This document shows positions 8,370 through 17,628 of a DNA stretch of 41,366 bases, in pieces; within the stretch, counting starts at the first letter, position 1; each line of letters begins with the position of its first letter. This DNA is from an uncultured Lachnospiraceae bacterium. Lineage in GTDB: Bacteria; Bacillota; Clostridia; Lachnospirales; Lachnospiraceae. The notes under the pieces were generated by a model. That model saw only the letters and a program-made list of their open reading frames with translations. It made no database searches and was not told where the DNA came from. The stretch is from the NCBI GenBank assembly GCA_947630295.1, contig CANRGZ010000007.1, forward strand, positions 1 to 41,366. The letters are read 5' to 3'. Made by a program: the position numbers and the translations under genes.

Positions 8370-9153
8370 GACAGTAATCGTAACCGGCGGCAGCAGCGGC
8401 ATCGGCCTGGCAGCGGCAGAAGCGCTGCATAAGGCCGGCTGTGTGGTTTATGAATTCAGCCGCAGAAAAGAGGGGGCGCCTTTTGTCCGGCACATGCAGG
8501 TGGACGTCACCGATGAGGCGGCGGTGCAGGCAGCGGTAAATGAGGTGGCCGCGAAAGAAGGCCGGATCGATATTCTGGTGAGTAATGCCGGATTCGGCAT
8601 TTCCGGCGCTGCGGAATTTACGGAGGCGGCGGACAGCAAAAAGCTGATGGAGGTCAACCTGTTTGGCACGACGCATGTATGTAATGCGGTGATTCCGTTG
8701 ATGCGGGAGGCCGGCGGCGGCAAAATCGTCTGCATCAGCAGCGTGGCGGCTGCTGCCCCCATTCCCTTTCAGACCTGGTACTCCGTGTCCAAGGCGGCGG
8801 TCAACGCCTATGTCTGCGCGCTGGCCAATGAGCTGCGGCCCTTTCATATCCAGGTGTGCGCGGTGATGCCCGGAGATATCCGGACTGGTTTTACGGCGGC
8901 CAGGGAAAAAAGCGCCGCCGGAGATGATATTTACGGGGGCCGGATCGCCCGTTCGGTGGCAAAAATGGAACAGGATGAGCAGAACGGCATGTCTGCGGAC
9001 AAGGCAGGCAGCTATATCGCGCGTATCGCGCTGAAAAGAAAAGTGAAACCGCTGTACGCCATCGGTTTTTCCTATAAACTGATCTGTTTCCTGCTGCAGG
9101 TGCTTCCCTGCCGGCTGAAAAATTATCTGATCGGCAAGCTGTATGCCGGCTGA
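8362..9153 (+). CDS. SDR-family oxidoreductase, possible 3-ketosphinganine-reductase-like
   Basis: I chose the ATG at 8362 because GGGAGAG lies just upstream and the gene then overlaps the synthase stop by 8 bp (ATGCATAA); an in-frame codon at 8320 lies inside the synthase and lacks a ribosome site. The 263-residue product is a classical short-chain dehydrogenase: TGGSSGIG nucleotide loop, VSNAG, a catalytic serine in CISSVAAAA and Y140-x3-K144 in YSVSK. The C-terminus is hydrophobic and basic (YKLICFLLQVLPCRLKNYL), suggesting membrane association, which also occurs in 3-ketodihydrosphingosine reductases. With the SPT-like partner this suggests reduction of a 3-keto-amino lipid, but SDR substrates cannot be assigned by motif alone. 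Confidence 0.8.
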   Translation: MHKTVIVTGGSSGIGLAAAEALHKAGCVVYEFSRRKEGAPFVRHMQVDVTDEAAVQAAVNEVAAKEGRIDILVSNAGFGISGAAEFTEAADSKKLMEVNLFGTTHVCNAVIPLMREAGGGKIVCISSVAAAAPIPFQTWYSVSKAAVNAYVCALANELRPFHIQVCAVMPGDIRTGFTAAREKSAAGDDIYGGRIARSVAKMEQDEQNGMSADKAGSYIARIALKRKVKPLYAIGFSYKLICFLLQVLPCRLKNYLIGKLYAG

Positions 9154-9672
9154 TCAGGCGGGATGTACCGGCTGGATATATTTGATCAGGGTCATCATCA
9201 CGTCCAACAGAAAAGCGCCAAGGATCAAAGACAGCAGGGTTTCGCCGGTATAGAGGGGGATGAGGGACACCAGCTTTTTAACCAGCGGGTGCAGGAAGAG
9301 CACCACGACGGAACCTAAAACGCCCCAGATCATACAGAATGTCAGGCAGATGTGTCCGCCCAGCTGGAAGGGCTGGCGGGAATAATCCCAGAGATGTTCC
9401 CCCAGCAGCGTATAGGAAAACCAGCCCACAAAGAGTTCAAAAAAGGAAGCGATGGATGCGCAGCCGAAATACAGCAATACAAAATTTTCTTTGACGCTGT
9501 CCATCAGAAGAACCATGACCAGAATGGTATATCCGTAAATCGAGCACATGGGGCCGTAAAAGAAGCCCCGGTTCACGAAGCCTCTGCCGCAGAACGCGCT
9601 GAAAAGAACCTCTGCGCACCATCCCATGACAGCGTAGATAAAGAAAAACCAAAGATTTTGATATAATGACAT
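9154..9672 (-). CDS. Putative membrane protein of the CmpB-like 'ABC transporter permease' family (PF06541-type)
   Basis: The 172-residue integral membrane protein has about five hydrophobic helices. It begins MSLYQNLWFFFIYAVMGWCAEVLFSAF and contains the family-typical GRGFVNRGFFYGPMCSIYG and WDYSRQPFQLGGHICLTF. Many clostridial genomes annotate such proteins as 'putative ABC transporter permease', although no ATPase partner is present here and the function is unknown. The start is set at 9672 because GGAG lies 7 bp upstream; an in-frame ATG 36 bp further upstream has no ribosome site. Its stop codon abuts the SDR stop (TGATCA) with no gap. Confidence 0.75.
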   Translation of the reverse strand: MSLYQNLWFFFIYAVMGWCAEVLFSAFCGRGFVNRGFFYGPMCSIYGYTILVMVLLMDSVKENFVLLYFGCASIASFFELFVGWFSYTLLGEHLWDYSRQPFQLGGHICLTFCMIWGVLGSVVVLFLHPLVKKLVSLIPLYTGETLLSLILGAFLLDVMMTLIKYIQPVHPA

Positions 9673-9687
9673 AGAAACACTCCATTT

Positions 9688-9735
9688 CGCCGGATCAATA
9701 TGCATCAATAGTATGCGCAGTCCGGCGGTTTTTAA
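9688..9735 (+). terminator. Hairpin with T-run between the divergent genes
   Basis: CGCCGGA (9688-9694) pairs perfectly with TCCGGCG (9721-9727). An inner GCAT/ATGC stem lies between them and GTTTTT follows. It could stop plus-strand transcripts that run on from the synthase/SDR operon antisense through the membrane-protein gene, since no terminator separates the convergent stops. It could instead be a leader structure of the radical SAM gene. Confidence 0.45.
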
Positions 9736-9736
9736 A
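9708..9736 (-). promoter_or_regulatory. Possible promoter for the membrane-protein gene
   Basis: On the minus strand TTTAAA (9731-9736) and TACTAT (9708-9713) are 17 bp apart, about 36 bp before the start codon. Each box matches consensus at four of six bases. It overlaps the hairpin at 9688-9727. Confidence 0.3.
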
Positions 9737-9753
9737 CACGGAAAGTATACGCG

Positions 9754-11442
9754 ATGAAAGCAGTGCTGATCAGTCTGAATTCAAAATATATCCATGCGTC
9801 GCTGGCGCCCTGGTATCTGCTTGCCGCCATTCGAAAGCAATGCGGCAGCCGAATCGAGGCGCGGGTGACGGAAGGGACCGTCAATGAACCGGTGGAAGCG
9901 GTCATTGCCCGGATTCGAGCGGAAGACTGCGATGTGGCCGGGTTTTCCTGTTATATCTGGAACATCGAACGGGTCATGGAAATCGGCGCGTATCTGCACC
10001 GCAAATATAAAAATATGAAAATCATTCTGGGCGGGCCGGAGGTATCTTACCGGGCGCAGTCTCTGCTGGAAACCTGTCCCTGGATCTATGCGGTGATTTC
10101 CGGGGAAGGGGAAGTACCGCTGCCGGCCCTGCTGGAAGCGATGGAAAACGGCGACGACATAGAAGAGATTCCCGGCGTCTGCGGCAGGAAGGACGGCCGG
10201 ATTTTTGTGCATGCGCCCTATATCGGGACGGAAATTCCGCCGGATCCGTATACGGAAGAATACTTTGCAGCACTGGACGGCCGGATCGCCTATTTTGAAT
10301 CTTCCAGGGGCTGTCCTTTTTCCTGCGCCTTCTGCCTTTCGGGCCGCTGCGGCAGCGTCCGGTATTTTCCGGCTGAAACCTGCAGGGAAACGCTGATCCG
10401 GCTGGCGAACGCGGGAACCCGGACCGTGAAATTTGTAGACCGCACCTTCAACGCCCATCCGGCGCGTACCAATGCATGGCTGCAATTTCTCAAAATGGAA
10501 TACGGGAAACGAATTCCGAAGCAGGTCCGGTTTCATTTTGAAATTGCGGGGGATTTGCTGCAGGAAGATACCATGGAACTGATGGGCAGTCTTCCCGCCG
10601 GGATGGTGCAGCTGGAAATCGGGCTGCAGAGTTTTCATGAGAAAACCCTGGCGGCGGTGACGCGCAAAACCGATGTGGAAAAGCTGGAGCGTAATATCCG
10701 CAAACTGCTTTCCTTCGGCAATATGCATATTCATCTGGATCTGATTATGGGACTGCCCTTTGAGGATATGGCCGGTGTCCGGGAAAGTTTCAACCGGGCT
10801 TTCCGTCTGCGGCCACATATGCTGCAGGTGGGATTTCTGAAATTGCTTTACGGTGCTGCCATGCGGGAGGAACCGGACAAATTTCCCTGCCGCTTTGATC
10901 CCAGACCGCCCTATGAGGTGATCTGCACCCCCTGGCTTTCGGAGGAGGAGCTGAAAGCGCTGCATCTGCTGGAAGATGCGGTGGAGCGGATTTACAACAG
11001 CGGCCGGTTCTTACGGACCATGGCGTATTGTCTGGGGGTCTGGGGCTGCGAAGGCTTTGATTTCTTTATGAACATCGGACAGGCTATGAAAGCGCAGGTG
11101 CATCCCGGCCTTTCGTTAAATGCTTACGGGGAGATGTTGTTTGAAGTGCTGTCGGCAGACGCGCGGGTCGACCGGCAGGCGCTGCGGGATCATATGGTCA
11201 TGGACCGGCTGGAGACGGACTGCTCCGGCAGGCTGCCGTCCTATCTGCGGGTGGAAGACCCCCGGCTGCGGCAGCTGAGGAAGGCGCTGGGCAAAGACGG
11301 CGAAAAAAAGGCAAAGCCGGGCGTAAAACGCGGCCTTGCCATACTGTATTCGCAAAATTGCGGGGTCTATGTGGATTATGATGAAACAAAGGATGCGGTG
11401 CGGGGCAGATATTTACTGCACATGGTTCCGTTTCCCGGATAA
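9754..11442 (+). CDS. B12-binding radical SAM protein with C-terminal DUF4080-like region
   Basis: The 562-residue enzyme has three parts. Residues about 1-140 form a cobalamin-binding Rossmann domain (MKAVLISLNSKYIHASLAPWYL, then ILGGPEVSYRA). Residues about 170-370 form the radical SAM barrel, with the cluster motif C187-x3-C191-x2-C194 in RGCPFSCAFC. The remainder resembles DUF4080. Such proteins cleave S-adenosylmethionine to a 5'-deoxyadenosyl radical or perform methyl transfer through cobalamin; the substrates of this subfamily are unknown. GGAAAG lies about 8 bp before the ATG. Its last 30 bp overlap the convergent regulator gene. Confidence 0.9.
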   Translation: MKAVLISLNSKYIHASLAPWYLLAAIRKQCGSRIEARVTEGTVNEPVEAVIARIRAEDCDVAGFSCYIWNIERVMEIGAYLHRKYKNMKIILGGPEVSYRAQSLLETCPWIYAVISGEGEVPLPALLEAMENGDDIEEIPGVCGRKDGRIFVHAPYIGTEIPPDPYTEEYFAALDGRIAYFESSRGCPFSCAFCLSGRCGSVRYFPAETCRETLIRLANAGTRTVKFVDRTFNAHPARTNAWLQFLKMEYGKRIPKQVRFHFEIAGDLLQEDTMELMGSLPAGMVQLEIGLQSFHEKTLAAVTRKTDVEKLERNIRKLLSFGNMHIHLDLIMGLPFEDMAGVRESFNRAFRLRPHMLQVGFLKLLYGAAMREEPDKFPCRFDPRPPYEVICTPWLSEEELKALHLLEDAVERIYNSGRFLRTMAYCLGVWGCEGFDFFMNIGQAMKAQVHPGLSLNAYGEMLFEVLSADARVDRQALRDHMVMDRLETDCSGRLPSYLRVEDPRLRQLRKALGKDGEKKAKPGVKRGLAILYSQNCGVYVDYDETKDAVRGRYLLHMVPFPG

Positions 11443-11811
11443 TTTTTCCGCCAGTGCAATCATCTGCTCCCTGCCCGTGTCGTCCATGGTGCGGAAGCAT
11501 TCCAGCAGCTGATATTCCAGCGGCGTAATATTGGTATAATTCAGCGCGTCTGCGGACAAACCTACCAGAAGGCTGTTATCCCGGACATGTTCGGCACTGC
11601 CGGCGGGGATCCGGTTGACAAAGGTATCCACAGGCACCTGAAACAGCCGGGCAAGACGAAGCAGGGAAGACAGTCCCGGCATACGCCGGTTGCTCTCATA
11701 ATGACTGATCGACTGTCTGGTAACACCCAGCAGTGAAGCAAGCATTTCCTGTGAATATCCGTTTTTGATGCGAAGCTCGCGGATGCGTTCGCCTAAAGTC
11801 GTGCTGTTCAT
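11413..11811 (-). CDS. XRE-family helix-turn-helix regulator
   Basis: I chose the ATG at 11811 because AAGGAG lies 9 bp upstream; the frame continues open upstream without a ribosome site. The 132-residue product has an N-terminal Cro/C1-type helix-turn-helix at about residues 6-60: GERIRELRIKNGYSQEMLA, then GVTRQSISHYESNRRMPGL. A short helical C-terminal tail may mediate dimerisation. The gene converges on the radical SAM gene with a 30-bp overlap and diverges from tig. Its targets are unknown. Confidence 0.85.
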   Translation of the reverse strand: MNSTTLGERIRELRIKNGYSQEMLASLLGVTRQSISHYESNRRMPGLSSLLRLARLFQVPVDTFVNRIPAGSAEHVRDNSLLVGLSADALNYTNITPLEYQLLECFRTMDDTGREQMIALAEKLSGKRNHVQ

Positions 11812-11954
11812 GCCAAAAAACTCCTTACGTTTCTTAGCGTAGCATGCAGACTGGAAAATTATGCGCAAACGATACGGCATGTATCATCTGACGTCATTAC
11901 AAAACAGAGATATGCGCGAAAATGCCTTTGAAATGCACTTTTTTCACTTCTTTC

Positions 11955-11983
11955 TTGCAAGCTGTAAAAAGCTGTGCTATATT
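11955..11983 (+). promoter_or_regulatory. Sigma-A-type promoter for tig
   Basis: TTGCAA (11955-11960) and TATATT (11978-11983) are 17 bp apart, about 55 bp before the tig ATG. The rest of the 226-bp divergent region (11812-12037) shows no gene. Confidence 0.65.
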
Positions 11984-12037
11984 TACATTAATTGTGCAAA
12001 ACGATAAAAGTTTACAAAGCAACAGGAGGATTTTTGA

Positions 12038-13324
12038 ATGAGCTTTCAGATAGAAAAACTGGAGAACAGCATGGCGAAACTCACCATCGAAGCGGACAGC
12101 GCCGCATTTGACCAGGCGATGACAAAAGCATACAATAAAAACAAAGGAAGCCTGAGCATTCCCGGATTCCGGAAGGGCAAAGTACCGCAGGCCATGATCG
12201 AAAAGATGTACGGCCCCTCGATTTTCTATGAAGACGCGGCCAATTTCATCATTCCCGACGCCTATGAGGAAGCCTATGAAGGCTGTGGTCTGGAAATTAC
12301 CAGCCGTCCGGAGATCGATATCGTACAGATTGAAAAGGGCAAGAGCTTTATCTTTACGGCAACCGTTGCCATTAAGCCGGAAGTAACGCTGGGAGAATAC
12401 AAAGGCGTATCGGTACCGAAAGCAGACACGGAGCCGACGGAAGAAGATATCAGCGCGGAGATCGAAAAGGAGCGTGAGGCCCAGTCCCGTATGGTGGCAG
12501 TGGAAGACCGGCCTGCGGAAGACGGCGATACCACCACCATCGATTTTGAAGGATTTATCGACGGCGAGGCCTTTGAAGGCGGCAAGAGTGAAAACTATCC
12601 GCTGACTCTTGGGTCCCATTCCTTTATCGACGGCTTTGAGGAGCAGGTTGTGGGGATGCAGATCGGCGAGGAAAAGGATATTGAAGTGACATTCCCGGAG
12701 GAATACCATCAGAAGGAACTGGCCGGCAAACCCGCTGTATTTAAGGTAAAACTCAGTGAGATCAAGAAAAAGGAACTGCCGGAGGTGGACGATGAGTTCG
12801 CCCAGGAGGTTTCCGAGTTTGATACCTTGGAAGAATACAAAGCCGATCTGAAAAAGACGGTGAAAGAGCGCAAGGAAGCCAAAGCCAAAGCAGATAAGGA
12901 AGATGCGGTGATTGAAAAGCTGATCGAAGATGCGCAGATGGATATGCCGGAGCCGATGGTCAACGATCAGGTGGAAACCATGATCAACGAAATGTCTTCC
13001 CGGATGCAGCAGCAGGGCCTGACGCTGGAGCAGTATCTGCAGTTTACAGGCATGGATATGGATACACTCAAAGAGCAGACGAAGCCCCAGGCAGTCAAAC
13101 GTCTGAAGAGCCGCCTGGTACTGGAAGCCGTGGCGGAAGCAGAGCATCTGGAAGTGACCGAGGAGCGCTATGACGAGGAACTTCAAAATATGGCCTCTTC
13201 CTATCAGATGGAGTTTGACAAATTAAAAGAGCTGATCGGCGAAAATGAACGGAAGCAGATTGAAAACGATATCAAAGTGCAGATGGCAGTGGATCTCGTC
13301 AGAGATGCGGCTGTCGAAGCGTAA
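12038..13324 (+). CDS. tig: Trigger factor, ribosome-associated chaperone and prolyl isomerase
   Basis: The 428-residue product has the full trigger-factor layout. The N-terminal ribosome-binding domain carries the signature loop GFRKGKVP (about residues 44-51). An FKBP-type PPIase domain follows at about 150-245 (DTTTIDFEGFIDGEAFEGG, then LGSHSFIDGFEEQVVGM). The C-terminus is long and helical. Trigger factor meets nascent chains at the ribosome exit. AGGAGG lies before the ATG. It is the first gene of a run with clpP only 15 bp downstream, then clpX and lon, linking folding with proteolysis; tig-clpP-clpX-lon order is common in bacteria. Confidence 0.97.
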   Translation: MSFQIEKLENSMAKLTIEADSAAFDQAMTKAYNKNKGSLSIPGFRKGKVPQAMIEKMYGPSIFYEDAANFIIPDAYEEAYEGCGLEITSRPEIDIVQIEKGKSFIFTATVAIKPEVTLGEYKGVSVPKADTEPTEEDISAEIEKEREAQSRMVAVEDRPAEDGDTTTIDFEGFIDGEAFEGGKSENYPLTLGSHSFIDGFEEQVVGMQIGEEKDIEVTFPEEYHQKELAGKPAVFKVKLSEIKKKELPEVDDEFAQEVSEFDTLEEYKADLKKTVKERKEAKAKADKEDAVIEKLIEDAQMDMPEPMVNDQVETMINEMSSRMQQQGLTLEQYLQFTGMDMDTLKEQTKPQAVKRLKSRLVLEAVAEAEHLEVTEERYDEELQNMASSYQMEFDKLKELIGENERKQIENDIKVQMAVDLVRDAAVEA

Positions 13325-13339
13325 GGATTGGAGGAAGTT

Positions 13340-13924
13340 ATGAGTCTGGTACCCGTCGTAGTAGAGGAAACAGGCAGGGGAGAACGGTCCTATGACATTT
13401 ATTCCCGCTTGTTGAAGGAAAGAATTATTTTTCTGGGCGAGCAGGTCGATGATGTGACCGCAAGCCTTGTGACGGCGCAGTTGTTGTTTCTGGAATCGGA
13501 AGATCCGAACAAGGATATTCATCTGTATATCAACAGTCCCGGCGGCAGCGTGACCGCAGGCATGGCCATCTACGATACGATGCAGTATGTGAAATGCGAC
13601 GTTTCCACGATCTGCATTGGCATGGCCGCCAGCATGGGCGCATTTCTGCTGGCAGGCGGCGCGAAAGGAAAGAGACTGGCACTGCCCAATGCCGAGATTA
13701 TGATTCACCAGCCTTCGGGCGGTGCGCAGGGACAGGCTACAGAGATCAATATTGTAGCGGAGCATATATTAAAGATCAGGAAAAAGTTAAATACCATACT
13801 TGCTGAAAATACCGGACAACCGTTAGAGGTAATTGAAGCCGATACGGAACGGGACAATTATATGTCGGCCGAAGAAGCCATGGCGTATGGTCTGATCGAC
13901 AAGGTCATTACAAACAGAGATTAA
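13340..13924 (+). CDS. clpP: ATP-dependent Clp protease proteolytic subunit
   Basis: The start is the ATG at 13340, which has GGAGG 6 bp upstream; the upstream in-frame TTG overlaps that ribosome site. The 194-residue serine protease has the catalytic triad S98 ([10 protein letters not shown]), H123 (MIHQPSGG) and D172 (ERDNYMS). It also has [16 protein letters not shown], the oxyanion-hole region. ClpP forms a 14-mer barrel that degrades substrates fed by ClpX, whose gene follows. Confidence 0.98.
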   Translation: MSLVPVVVEETGRGERSYDIYSRLLKERIIFLGEQVDDVTASLVTAQLLFLESEDPNKDIHLYINSPGGSVTAGMAIYDTMQYVKCDVSTICIGMAASMGAFLLAGGAKGKRLALPNAEIMIHQPSGGAQGQATEINIVAEHILKIRKKLNTILAENTGQPLEVIEADTERDNYMSAEEAMAYGLIDKVITNRD

Positions 13925-13930
13925 CACGGA

Positions 13931-13977
13931 CGGGCGCTGCAAATAAACAAAAGAGGGAATTTTGCGGCGCCCGGCTT
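13931..13977 (+). terminator. Hairpin between clpP and clpX (possible attenuator)
   Basis: CGGGCGCTGCAAA (13931-13943) pairs with TTTGCGGCGCCCG (13961-13973) with one G-U pair and a 17-nt loop, then GCTTTT follows. It ends about 20 bp before the clpX start. It looks like a weak or partial terminator that could set the clpX level relative to clpP. Confidence 0.5.
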
Positions 13978-13994
13978 TTATGATGGGAGAAAGA

Positions 13995-15272
13995 ATGGCA
14001 GGAAAAGAAAATGATAATGTTTGCTGCTCCTTTTGCGGGAAATCCCAGGGGCAGGTCAGAAAACTGATATCCGGACCGAAAGGCGTGTATATCTGCGACG
14101 AGTGCATCGATATCTGCACCGAGATTCTTGCGGAGGAGTTTTCTCCGGATGCCATGTACGGGCAGTCGGATATCAATCTGCTGAAACCGGAGGAAATCAA
14201 GGCATTTCTGGACAGCTACGTCATCGAGCAGGATGCGGCGAAAAAAGTACTGGCCGTGGCAGTGTACAATCATTACAAACGGATCGTGCTGGGCGTGGAA
14301 AGCGACGTGGAGCTGCAGAAGAGCAATATTTTGATGCTGGGACCTACCGGCTCCGGAAAGACCTATCTGGCCCAGACCCTGGCAAAGATGCTGAATGTTC
14401 CCTTTGCCATTGCGGACGCCACCTCTCTGACTGAGGCGGGATACGTCGGCGAAGACGTGGAAAATATCCTGCTGAAGCTGATCCAGGCGGCGGATTATGA
14501 AGTGGAACGGGCGGAAAAAGGCATTATTTATATTGACGAAATCGACAAGATCACCAAGAAGTCGGAAAATGTTTCCATTACCCGGGATGTTTCGGGAGAA
14601 GGCGTACAGCAGGCATTGCTGAAAATCATCGAGGGGACCATGGCCAGCGTACCGCCCCAGGGCGGCAGGAAGCATCCGCATCAGGAACTGATCCAGATTG
14701 ACACCGCCAATATTCTGTTTATCTGCGGGGGCGCTTTTGAAGGACTGGAGCGGATCATCGAAACCAGACTGGACCGGGGCTCCATTGGTTTTCAGGCGGA
14801 ACTGGGCAAGAAGCTGCTGGAGGATCAGGCCAGCCTGTTTTCCCAGGTGCAGCCGGAGGACTTCATCAAATACGGACTGATTCCGGAATTTATCGGCCGT
14901 GTGCCGGTGGTGGTATCTCTGGAGGCGCTGGATGAGGCTGCGCTGGTCAGAGTGCTGAAAGAACCGAAAAATTCCATTATCCGGCAGTATCAGGTGCTTT
15001 TTGAAGCGGATGGCGTAGAGCTTTCCTTTACGGAGGAGGCGCTGAAGGAGATCGCCCGGGAAACCGTGGCGAAGAAAACCGGCGCCAGAGGGCTTCGCTC
15101 CGTCATGGAGAAAGCCATGCTGGACATCATGTATACCATTCCGTCGGATCCGACCATTGTCAGCTGTCAGATCACGAAAGACGTGATTACCGGAAAGGCG
15201 GCGCCCGTGCTGATTCGGCAGGAAATGCAGCCGGATCCGGAAAACAACAAAGGAAGAAAGAAATCGGCATAG
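13995..15272 (+). CDS. clpX: ATP-dependent Clp protease ATP-binding subunit ClpX
   Basis: I chose the ATG at 13995, with GGGAGAAAG upstream; frames starting further upstream have no ribosome site and do not look like ClpX. The 425-residue unfoldase has an N-terminal zinc-binding domain (CCSFCGKSQ, then [10 protein letters not shown]), Walker A GPTGSGKT (residues 116-123), Walker [11 protein letters not shown] and the sensor and pore features of the AAA+ family. It unfolds tagged proteins and passes them to ClpP. Confidence 0.98.
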   Translation: MAGKENDNVCCSFCGKSQGQVRKLISGPKGVYICDECIDICTEILAEEFSPDAMYGQSDINLLKPEEIKAFLDSYVIEQDAAKKVLAVAVYNHYKRIVLGVESDVELQKSNILMLGPTGSGKTYLAQTLAKMLNVPFAIADATSLTEAGYVGEDVENILLKLIQAADYEVERAEKGIIYIDEIDKITKKSENVSITRDVSGEGVQQALLKIIEGTMASVPPQGGRKHPHQELIQIDTANILFICGGAFEGLERIIETRLDRGSIGFQAELGKKLLEDQASLFSQVQPEDFIKYGLIPEFIGRVPVVVSLEALDEAALVRVLKEPKNSIIRQYQVLFEADGVELSFTEEALKEIARETVAKKTGARGLRSVMEKAMLDIMYTIPSDPTIVSCQITKDVITGKAAPVLIRQEMQPDPENNKGRKKSA

Positions 15273-15276
15273 GATC

Positions 15277-17613
15277 ATGGATGAACACAGTTTAAAATTA
15301 CCGTTCCTGACTCTGAAAGGGATCTGCATTATGCCGGGAACCGCCATCAATTTTGATATCAGCGGAAAGGAAGCCGCCCAGGCCGTGGATCAGGCGATGC
15401 AGGACGGACGGCTGATTTTCCTGGTGGCGCAGAAACCGGAGGCGGAGGAACAAAGCGGGGAGGATCGTCTTTACCCTGTGGGAACCATTGCAAAGATCCG
15501 TTCTGTCACAAAGGTCAAAGAGGATGCGGTGCGGCTTTCCGTCAACGGAATGTATCGGGGCAGGATCGTATCTTATGACGAAACGGAAGGATTTCCCGGC
15601 GGGATCGTTATGATCTATGAACCGCTCAGGCAGGAGCAGCTTTCGGAGGAAGAAGAACGGCAGCGGAAGCTGCGGGAGGAAGCAATGCTCCGGGAACTGA
15701 AGGAGCTGTTTGCCCTCTACGCAAAAAATCTGAATACCATCCCCGCAAATGTGGAACGACTGCTGATGGGCATCAGCAGCCTGAAAGACTTTATCGTACA
15801 GATCAGCCTGCACATACAGGTGGATTTTCGAAAAAAACAGGAGGTCATGGAGTGCCTGACCTGTGAGGAGCAGTATGCGCATCTGGCCCAGATCCTGGAA
15901 TCTGAAATAGAGATTCTGCAGATCAAAAACGATCTGCAGGCCAAAGTCAAAAAAAATATTGATAAAACACAGAAGGAATATGTGCTGCGGGAGCAGCAGA
16001 AAATGATCAGTCAGGAGCTGGGGGAAGGAGACCGGCCGGAGGAGGCTTCCGATTTTCTCAAAGAAGCGGAAAGCCTGGATGCACCGGAAGAAGTCCGGGA
16101 GCATCTGCGCAAGGAAATCCGCCGGTTTCAGCTGGCCGGGCCTTATTCCGCCGAAGCCGGGGTGCTGCGGACCTATATTGAAACGATTCTGGCTATGCCC
16201 TGGAACAAACGATCCGAAGATAATCTGGATCTGAAAAACGCCAAGACTATTCTGGACGAAGATCACTACGGACTGGAAAAGGTAAAGGAACGGATCCTGG
16301 AATTTCTCGCAGTCCGGGCGCTGAACAAAGCGGGAGACAGCCCGCTGATCTGTCTGGTGGGGCCGCCGGGCACCGGGAAAACCTCCGTGGCCAGAAGCGT
16401 GGCCAGAGCGCTGGAGAAAAAATTTATCCGGATTTCTCTGGGCGGCGTCCGGGACGAGGCGGAGATCCGCGGCCACAGGAAAACCTATGTGGGCGCCATG
16501 CCCGGCAGGATTGCCGCGGGCATCCGGCAGGCCGGGGTCAAAAACCCGCTGATGCTGCTGGATGAAATCGACAAAACCAGCAGCGATTATAAAGGCGATA
16601 CGGCTTCTGCGCTGCTGGAAGTGCTGGACGGCGAGCAGAACTGCCGCTTTGTGGACCATTATCTGGAAGTGCCGCTGGATCTGTCGGAGGTGCTGTTTAT
16701 AGCCACGGCAAATTCCCTGCAGCATGTACCCCAGCCGCTGCTGGACCGGATGGAGATTATCGAGGTCAGCTCATATACCCAGAACGAAAAGTATCACATC
16801 GCGAAGGAACATCTGATGCAGAAACAGCTGAAGGCAAACGGCCTCGACGCCGGGCAGCTGAAAATCAGCGACGACGCGATTTACGATATGATTCTGCATT
16901 ATACAAGAGAAGCCGGCGTGCGGGCACTGGAACGGTCCATTGCCCGGCTTTGCCGCAAGACTGCCAGGAAGATTCTGGAAGAAAACGTCGGTGAGGTGGC
17001 CATAGACACAGCGGATATCGAGGATTATCTGGGCAAACGGAAGTTCCGGGAGGATACGCTGCCGCAGACAGACGAGCCCGGCATTGTCCGTGGCCTTGCC
17101 TGGACCAGCTTCGGCGGCGATACGCTGGAAATCGAAGTTAACGTCATGCCCGGCAAGGGAGAACTGACCCTGACGGGGCAGCTGGGAGACGTAATGAAGG
17201 AGTCGGCCCAGACCGGCATCAGTTACATCCGTTCGGTGGCGAAGGAATATTCTATCGACAGCGGGTTCTTCGGTGAACATGATATCCACGTACATATTCC
17301 GGAGGGCGCCGTGCCCAAGGACGGCCCCAGCGCCGGCATTACTATGACCACGGCAATGCTTTCGGCGATCACAGGGCGGCCGGTCAGCCGGCTGCTGGCC
17401 ATGACCGGGGAAGTCACCTTAAGGGGCCGGGTACTGCCGGTGGGCGGTCTGAAGGAAAAGCTGCTGGCCGCAAAGAATATCGGCATAAAAAAAGTGCTGG
17501 TTCCTGCCGGGAACCGTCCCAATATTGAAGAAATCGAAACGGAAATTACCGATGGCATGGACATCGTTTATGTAGGAAAAATGGAAGAGGTGCTTGCGCA
17601 CGCTTTCGTCTGA
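15277..17613 (+). CDS. lon: ATP-dependent protease Lon (LonA type)
   Basis: The 778-residue product has an N-terminal substrate-binding LON domain, a long helical region, an AAA+ module with Walker A GPPGTGKT (about residues 362-369) and a C-terminal serine/lysine protease domain. The dyad is S685 in KDGPSAG and K728 in GGLKEKLLAA, spaced 43 residues apart as in E. coli Lon. It starts 4 bp after the clpX stop and its ribosome site is weak (AGGA very close to the ATG), so translation may depend on coupling to clpX. Confidence 0.97.
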   Translation: MDEHSLKLPFLTLKGICIMPGTAINFDISGKEAAQAVDQAMQDGRLIFLVAQKPEAEEQSGEDRLYPVGTIAKIRSVTKVKEDAVRLSVNGMYRGRIVSYDETEGFPGGIVMIYEPLRQEQLSEEEERQRKLREEAMLRELKELFALYAKNLNTIPANVERLLMGISSLKDFIVQISLHIQVDFRKKQEVMECLTCEEQYAHLAQILESEIEILQIKNDLQAKVKKNIDKTQKEYVLREQQKMISQELGEGDRPEEASDFLKEAESLDAPEEVREHLRKEIRRFQLAGPYSAEAGVLRTYIETILAMPWNKRSEDNLDLKNAKTILDEDHYGLEKVKERILEFLAVRALNKAGDSPLICLVGPPGTGKTSVARSVARALEKKFIRISLGGVRDEAEIRGHRKTYVGAMPGRIAAGIRQAGVKNPLMLLDEIDKTSSDYKGDTASALLEVLDGEQNCRFVDHYLEVPLDLSEVLFIATANSLQHVPQPLLDRMEIIEVSSYTQNEKYHIAKEHLMQKQLKANGLDAGQLKISDDAIYDMILHYTREAGVRALERSIARLCRKTARKILEENVGEVAIDTADIEDYLGKRKFREDTLPQTDEPGIVRGLAWTSFGGDTLEIEVNVMPGKGELTLTGQLGDVMKESAQTGISYIRSVAKEYSIDSGFFGEHDIHVHIPEGAVPKDGPSAGITMTTAMLSAITGRPVSRLLAMTGEVTLRGRVLPVGGLKEKLLAAKNIGIKKVLVPAGNRPNIEEIETEITDGMDIVYVGKMEEVLAHAFV

Positions 17614-17628
17614 AAAAGGAAATTTGCA

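Noticed and set aside
11826..11841. TACG...CGTA imperfect palindrome next to the XRE regulator's ribosome site, as an autoregulatory operator
   Set aside because: Only the outer four bases on each side and one inner position are symmetric; too weak to call.
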